Part shown: one piece after another, positions 43,044 through 47,644 of the stretch
Layout of the letters: each line of letters opens with the position of its first letter
How positions within the stretch are numbered: the first letter of the stretch is position 1
From: Chara braunii
Lineage: Eukaryota; Streptophyta; Charophyceae; Charales; Characeae
DNA: 47,644 bases
NCBI GenBank assembly: GCA_003427395.1
Contig: BFEA01000025.1
Coordinates: 4,459,268-4,506,911, forward strand
Direction: 5' to 3'
Position numbers and translations under genes: made by a program
The notes under the pieces: model-generated
The model's input: only the letters and a program-made list of their open reading frames with translations
Databases searched by the model: none
Told to the model about the DNA's origin: nothing

Positions 43044-43781
43044 TTGATTGACATGTGGACAGACCAACGCCCTTCGATCGAGCGTCATTCTCCCGTATCT
43101 CCCGCGTCAACGCGACCTTTTCCTAACGACGAGGAAAGGATACGTGTATGGGAGTGGGACGTACGAGAAGTTGTCGCACGGATCGGCGGACGCTATTACT
43201 TCCCTCCGGAAAATCGTTGTTTAGGGTTCGTAGAGGCTGGGTTTGTCATTATCGATACACACTTTCCACCTTATTCGATATTGTTGCCATTTAACGAGTT
43301 GATCGTCATCCCGTGGGCGGCAGTAGAACCCCACTGGNCTNGCACTCTATGCACCGAGTGCCANCGCTTTGAGCGCTACGAATCCAAGGGTTTCCACTAC
43401 CGCGTACGGAGTGAAGACGAACACAGAGAAAGAGCCACACGACTAAGACCCTCCACGTCGGACTCANAACTAACTGGNGAGCGACGTCGGGACTTAATAC
43501 GAAGACGAGACACGCGAAGCGTGCCGAAGCCTTTTCGCTCTAAACGAAGAACCGTAGCACGGTGGGAAGTCAGGCAATACTTTTGGATTGAATTCGTATT
43601 TCTCCCTCCTTTCGCGCTGAACCCTCGCGCGCATTTTGCGATGTGCGAAAAACGGTCGACTTACTCCATCGAACCAACACTGGGGATTTCAGTTCTGTCT
43701 GTGTCCCCACACTCAATTTCCAAAAATCCTTGGCACACCCCATCTTGCTGTTTTTCTGGGGCTCTTTTTCGGCACCTCTAG
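43044..43781 (+). CDS. Unknown conserved protein, right copy
   Basis: Same protein as at 24145-24693, identical through the conserved core and with Ns at the same three places (43338, 43341, 43364). One T is missing near 43581, so the last codons shift frame and the ORF runs to 43781 with an added tail in place of the original end at the QYF segment. The extended tail looks like read-through of non-coding repeat sequence. Two further Ns (43467, 43478) affect the Arg-rich part. Confidence 0.55.
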   Translation: MIDMWTDQRPSIERHSPVSPASTRPFPNDEERIRVWEWDVREVVARIGGRYYFPPENRCLGFVEAGFVIIDTHFPPYSILLPFNELIVIPWAAVEPHWXXTLCTECXRFERYESKGFHYRVRSEDEHRERATRLRPSTSDSXLTXERRRDLIRRRDTRSVPKPFRSKRRTVARWEVRQYFWIEFVFLPPFALNPRAHFAMCEKRSTYSIEPTLGISVLSVSPHSISKNPWHTPSCCFSGALFRHL

Positions 43782-43825
43782 CACCCCGAACAAAAGACAG
43801 CACAGGCCGTGAGGTTGCGCGTCAC

Positions 43826-43851
43826 AGGAATGACTACAAACGTGCAATGCC
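43826..43851. repeat. 26-bp direct repeat, right copy
   Basis: Identical to 22114-22139. It follows the CGTCACA end of the right 2.75-kb repeat without a gap (sharing its last A). Confidence 0.9.
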
Positions 43852-45230
43852 GCAGGCTCTGTTCAGTACATCCGTTGGGCCACTGTGTTTTTTTTTTTTT
43901 TCCGAACTGGGCCAGGAATGCTAATGGCAGTGATATGAGCATCCACCATTAGCAACCCAGCTATGGGCTCCAGTCTATTGGTGGAGAGCTGCACCTGCTG
44001 GAAAACGGGTTCCTTTTTTTTTCTTTTTTTTTTTTGAAACTTCGTATACAGGAAACCTACTTATAGAGGTGATAAGAGCATCCCCGATAAGTAGATCCGC
44101 GTCGAAGGGTCCAGGGTCCCTCAAATAATACAACTGATTGAACTGACATAATGATACATGAACAGAGTTACTGAGTGACTGAGGCTGAGTCTGCCTCTTT
44201 AGCTAGAACCTAGAACATCGTGACCTAACTAGCAACTCAACCTTATGTCATCCTTGCTGATCCAGAATTTGACGTCAATGCAAACTTTCCGATAATATCT
44301 TCCCAGGCCTGCCTATAATCCTACTGTCCCAAGAACTATACCCTTCCGAAGCAATAGATCCTTCAGTCTTCCCCTATACCAAGCCAATGCAGATCTACCA
44401 AGGCAAGCTCAGACTGAGGCAAGGGGTCCAGAAACATTTCAGGAGATCTCAAAGAAGACCCCGGTTCTATGTCAAACCAGAGCGGGAAGGATATGTCATA
44501 GATGATAGTTCCTCTTGAAGGAGAATCCATCCCCTGGCCAGTTCACCTCCCCCAGTTTCTCCCCTGAGAGGTCCCCCAGCCAATTCAGTTGAAATTTGTG
44601 GATTCTTTGTACATCTGAAGGCTGGCTGTGTTAATCCCGTCTTCTGAACAACAGATCTACCTACTACAACAGATATACCTACTATAGGCCGGCTTGCCTG
44701 GTCAGATGTCCGTCCCACAGGGAGGTTTGCTTGGAATACCAAGGATGCCATCCTGGCAGTGGTACCTCGGTAAGCTGGTTCGGTCGTAGAGACCGGAAGC
44801 GGGCGCTACTGCACCACTGTGACCTAACGCCCTAAAGCCTTATCTTAGAGGGCTATTGCACCAACCCCCCCCCCTTCCCCCTTCTCCCGACTCTGCCCTG
44901 TGTGGAAGTATAGACCTAAGGACTAGAATGAATGAAATAGAGTGCTTCTTGCTCGGTCCGGCCTCACTGACCAATGTGAGGTAAACAAGTATTTTGTCTG
45001 TAAAAGAAGACAAAAAGAAGAGACTCAGAAAATCTCAGAATGGCCTCAGAATCGTTGAGCACATTCAGGCAGGCGGCCTCTGAAGTTCCCTCGCGATTCA
45101 GCAGCAGGCAGGCGACCTCAGCACATCTTTCAGCAACCATGAGCAGCGCAAAAGAAATACAGTACCGATACTACCGAACGTTTTTCGAATTTCTCATGAT
45201 CAATCTGAGGGCGTAGTCACATCCTAAGTG
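43852..45230. other. Unassigned spacer
   Basis: Contains T-rich tracts (43888-43901, 44012-44035) and a C-run near 44863. Small ORFs show no motifs. I see no gene. Confidence 0.5.
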
Positions 45231-45310
45231 CGAGGCCCTATGAGGCGCTGGGCTCGACAGGCAAGGCAGGTCAATTACCTGCGGTCGTCAGCCAGCCAGC
45301 CGCTGCAAAT

Positions 45311-45414
45311 CGTCGCCGCCCGAGTAGAACGTGCAGTCATTATCGCTGTACCTCGACTGAAAGTTGGCCCAAATACGGCTGTTATGACCAAACGTTCTAC
45401 TCGGAGGAAGACGG
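45311..45414. repeat. miRNA-precursor-like imperfect fold-back
   Basis: Arms of about 40 nt (45311-45350 and 45375-45414) pair at roughly 28 positions plus wobbles. A perfect 13-bp core CCGAGTAGAACGT/ACGTTCTACTCGG lies at 45320-45332 and 45392-45404. The loop is about 25 nt. The size fits a plant-type miRNA or MITE-derived hairpin; expression is unknown. Confidence 0.6.
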
Positions 45415-45977
45415 CCCTTAGACGGGTGCTGAAGAGAGGTTAGGTTACCTCCGGTCATCAGCCAGACAGTACCTCCGCAGGTACCTCCGGTCAAGCCAGC
45501 CGCTGGCCCGGTTCTTTGTTATTTTTCTTTGTTTTTTTTCCTTTTTTCTTGAGACGCCGTGAGATATCATTTGGCGCCCGCCACCTAGAGATATGCCGTT
45601 GGTCCCCCCGAGTGGCATTGAGCAGAGACTGCTGATGTTCATAGGGGGAGGGGACCGGAGGGGAGGCACAGTGACTGGCCCATCGAAGAAGCTCGGTCCT
45701 GATGCTACCGGCTGACCCCTGGCCGGTATCGCCCACCTGCTGGTGGGTGCAGCTCCCGCACGTTCCCTCGTTGGAGGCTTGAGCACGGATGTGGCTGCTA
45801 CGGGGTTCCCCGTAATACTATAATGACAATAAAAAAGGCGTGAAAGGCCGTCCAGTCCAGATTTGACAGGTAATTGAATTGGTTGGGCTTCAAAGAATTA
45901 GCCTTTTTAAAACAAACATTATCGAAAACTGGCCGGCCCTAGATGATTCAGTCAGAATTGTAGTACTTCACTCATCT

Positions 45978-46144
45978 GCTTCCAGTGGAGTTCGAACTCA
46001 GGTCTGAAAAAAAAAAAAAAAAAAAAAACTCAGGTCTGTACTTCGACGGTTCAGGGGTGTACCAACTGAGCTAGACCAGTTCGTCTGCCTCCGGTTCTAC
46101 ACTCAGGTTTGTACTTCGACGGTTCAGGGGTGTACCAATCGAAA
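45978..46144 (-). repeat. Tandem tRNA-derived (SINE-like) units
   Basis: The minus strand reads CTGGTCTAGCTCAGTTGG (box A), CACCCCTGAACCGTCGAAG, AGACCTGAG and TTCGAACTCC (box B-like). A second partial unit with the same CACCCCTGAACCGTCGAAG core lies 72 bp away at 46101-46144. Stems are imperfect, so these are tRNA-derived repeats and not working genes. Confidence 0.65.
46007..46028 (+). mobile_element. Bare poly(A) insertion with target-site duplication
   Basis: A22 lies between two copies of CTCAGGTCTG (45997-46006 and 46029-46038), 12 bp if flanking As are counted. Removing it restores a continuous tRNA-like sequence. It looks like a LINE-mediated insertion that copied only a poly(A) tail. 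Confidence 0.75.
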
Positions 46145-46324
46145 TCTATCAACTATATATGTATGCATATCGTCAAACAGTATATGAGTCGGTGAAACTC
46201 CGACGAAACAGTTTGTCACATATACAGCCCCTCGTTTGTTGTCCTCTTCTCCCTCTCTGCCTACGGTTCACCGTAGGCAGCTCTGTTCGACGATATATGA
46301 ACGCATAGAGTGAAGTGACCTGAC

Positions 46325-46372
46325 GTGTGTGGGACTTGAACCCCGCACCTTCTTAGTGCATGCAACGCAGGC
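46325..46372 (-). tRNA. tRNA-Ala(TGC)-like 3' half
   Basis: The minus strand reads GCGTTGCATGCAC, resembling the Ala anticodon arm with TGC, and then GTGCGGGGTTCAAGTCCCAC as T-arm. The 5' half with box A is missing, so it is a fragment. Confidence 0.45.
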
Positions 46373-46420
46373 ATTCCTTCCGCACGTCCGAGTTGATTTT
46401 CAATCCCAATTCCAACTGCT

Positions 46421-46481
46421 GGGTCTTTCGGGACATCCGTTAAAATTTGGCACGATACAGAGAAGAGTCGCATGGCCCCTG
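46421..46481 (+). pseudogene. U6 snRNA 5' fragment, retroposed
   Basis: The insert reads from the U6 5' end (GTCTTTCGGGACATCCG) through ACGATACAGAGAAG to CATGGCCCCTG and stops in mid-molecule. Perfect 10-bp copies of TCCAACTGCT touch both sides (46411-46420, 46482-46491). The 5' end is complete and the 3' half absent, opposite to ordinary 5' truncation. No poly(A) is present. Confidence 0.85.
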
Positions 46482-46491
46482 TCCAACTGCT

Positions 46492-47029
46492 ATACCAACC
46501 GAACATCCACACTGGTGTCGTTGTAATCGTCGATGTACTTCAGTTTTTCGTGGTTCGTTGATGAGTGGTTGGCACTGGTTGCGTCGTTGATTTTGTTGGT
46601 GCCCTGAAAGGAAGGAGGGAGTAGGGACGAGAGTGGGGACACAGGACGGATACGAATACAATTTCCCGGCAGTCGACGACTCGACGGTAAATGGCGTCGC
46701 CTCAGAGATCCGACATATATTCAGGTACATTAACTCTCTGATGAATGGAGTGGTTGGGCAGGGTGGGTTGTACACATAGGGCCTCGCGGCACTACGCACC
46801 ACATGCGCAAAAGACAAAAAATATGACTGTGTATCTTCATGCGCAAAAGACCGAAAATTAGAGACGGTGTATCTCCCCTTCCCATGTTCTACGGGAAGAG
46901 TCATTCCCATTTTGTACGTTTGGTGAGTAGCGGAGCGAGGTCCATAGGCTGAAAATTGGTGGTTGACCATTGGTGGAAGCTTGACACGTGGGTTCAGGAT
47001 ATTAGGTGGGTCATTCAGGAGAAGTTGAT
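46492..47029. other. Unassigned spacer
   Basis: No recognisable gene. An open minus-strand frame crosses this stretch but also crosses the U6 fragment and G-rich repeats, so it is not credible. Confidence 0.5.
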
Positions 47030-47085
47030 ATGGAGGGAGGGGAGGGAGGGAGGGAGGGAGGGGGGAGGGGGGAGGGGGTTTGCAG
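47030..47085. repeat. GGGA-rich simple repeat
   Basis: GGAGGGAGGGAGGG-type runs, followed at 47276-47335 by an A/T-rich TTTGAAAA repeat. Nothing else is seen to the window end. Confidence 0.85.
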
Positions 47086-47644
47086 GGGAAGGTTTTGTTT
47101 TCCGTTTTTCCCCACGGGCCACAGCAGAACGCACGGTCATCATGTACAACCTGCTTTTCTGGTCTGATACGGTGATGATGAGGGTGCATTGTGGTCTTTG
47201 GAAGAAGGTGGTAGTCCAGCTTTTTGGGAAGGGAAGTGAGAGGAGGTTTTGCGTGCTTGAGCACGATGGGAATGTTTTGAAATTTTGAAAGTTTGAACTT
47301 TTTAAGTTTTGAAAATTTGAAAATTTGAAATTGAGCTAATGCGAGGAGGATACGTCCCAAGAGTCGACGTGAAGAAGACCAATTAATTGAGAATTTTTTT
47401 TTGTGGGTGTGTGCGCCATTTCTAGACATGTATGGTAATAATTCAATTTTACATTGTAATTGATTCAATTATAAGTGATTCAAATTGAAATGAGCATGGT
47501 ATCCAATGGCATCGTTCTCTTACTTCGCCGTTACGGTAGTGGGTGTGATATATGTTATGTTCCATTATAGCCCCGCGAGAAACCCAGTCACAGCCCCCTT
47601 TCAATCGTTCCGTTCCTGAAGGTAAACCCTCTTTTCCATGCATT

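Larger units (their letters stand above)
22140..43826 (+). mobile_element. 21.7-kb compound unit bounded by 2.75-kb direct repeats
   Basis: Near-identical 2.75-kb repeats in the same orientation lie at 22140-24919 and 41076-43817/43826. The outer ends read TGTGACG and CGTCACA, and a 26-bp direct repeat touches both. Just inside the left repeat is a TGGTATCGGAGC primer site. The simplest reading is one LTR-type insertion whose interior received later insertions (gypsy 3, U6 remnant). Against this, the duplication is far longer than the 4-6 bp made by LTR integrases, the two repeats differ at their right ends, and no polypurine tract precedes the right repeat. Confidence 0.55.
41076..43826 (+). 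repeat. 2.75-kb terminal repeat, right copy
   Basis: Matches the left copy from TGTGACGAAC to GTGAGGTTG (43809-43817), then continues CGCGTCACA and meets the 26-bp direct repeat. It keeps the TATA box and the unknown ORF. It fills the gap of the left copy with C-run and CT-rich sequence, and carries many extra single Ns at 42049-42376. Both flanks hold an 11-bp direct repeat (41063-41073, 43816-43826). It could therefore be a 3' LTR or an independently inserted solo repeat. Confidence 0.75.

Noticed and set aside
41063-43826. DIRS/Ngaro-type element with split direct repeats
   Set aside because: The topology is similar (repeat, interior, short B, repeat, short B), but the B part is only 11 bp, I see no tyrosine recombinase, and such elements do not leave target duplications.
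44760-44830. tRNA-like minus-strand sequence with a box-A match
   Set aside because: TGGTGCAGTAG fits box A, but no box B or pairing arms follow at the right distance.
46440-47468. 342-codon open frame on the minus strand
   Set aside because: It runs through the U6 fragment, a G-rich simple repeat and an A/T repeat, with Pro/Leu/Lys runs from these and no motif. Chance frame.

Overview
The window looks like intergenic nuclear DNA of a green-lineage eukaryote with a large, repeat-rich genome. The evidence is Ty3/gypsy elements with a plant-type initiator-tRNA primer site, a LINE with a plant-style zinc-finger tail, U6 snRNA pseudogenes and tRNA-derived repeats. A charophyte alga such as Chara would fit, but the sequence alone does not prove it. 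I see no host gene with an intact, recognisable function. Scattered Ns and two N-runs show a draft assembly.

Layout. 1-5266: a decayed Ty3/gypsy element on the minus strand (RT start, protease, gag, leader, primer site, probable LTR). 5398-11041: a second, heavily mutated gypsy element on the plus strand (gag, PR, RT, RNase H, IN, chromodomain-like tail, polypurine tract), then its 3' LTR. 11364-13600: a diverged, inverted copy of a repeat family that returns at 22-25 kb and 41-44 kb. About 13600-20970: a plus-strand LINE (ORF1, APE-type endonuclease, RT, zf-RVT). 21966-22048: a tRNA-like sequence. 22140-43826: a 21.7-kb compound unit with a 2.75-kb direct repeat at each end and a 26-bp direct repeat against its outer edges. 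Its interior holds a primer site, a gag fragment, two arrays of RNA-like hairpins (25.4-27.3 kb), a third gypsy pol on the minus strand (28.2-33.6 kb), CAG-rich and CT-rich low-complexity DNA, a U6 pseudogene, and three chained plus-strand ORFs (38.6-40.7 kb). 43852-47644: low-complexity DNA, a miRNA-like fold-back, tRNA-derived repeats, a bare poly(A) insertion and a U6 fragment with target-site duplications.

Three things stand out. First, seven short hairpins at 25402-26125 share a near-constant loop (core CCATAAGTTTGGG) while their stems differ in sequence and stay complementary. A second set of five larger hairpins follows at 26415-26958. This is the covariation signature of a conserved structure. 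Second, the 2.75-kb terminal repeat contains an unrecognised ORF. Its diverged third copy differs by 19 synonymous against 7 replacement codons over 46 codons, so it has evolved as a protein. Third, the 2.75-kb repeats carry Ns at identical positions, so part of their near-identity may come from assembly.

The sequences form a nested record of retrotransposition rather than a working pathway. The only products that still look constrained are the terminal-repeat ORF and possibly the 38.6-40.7 kb ORF chain.
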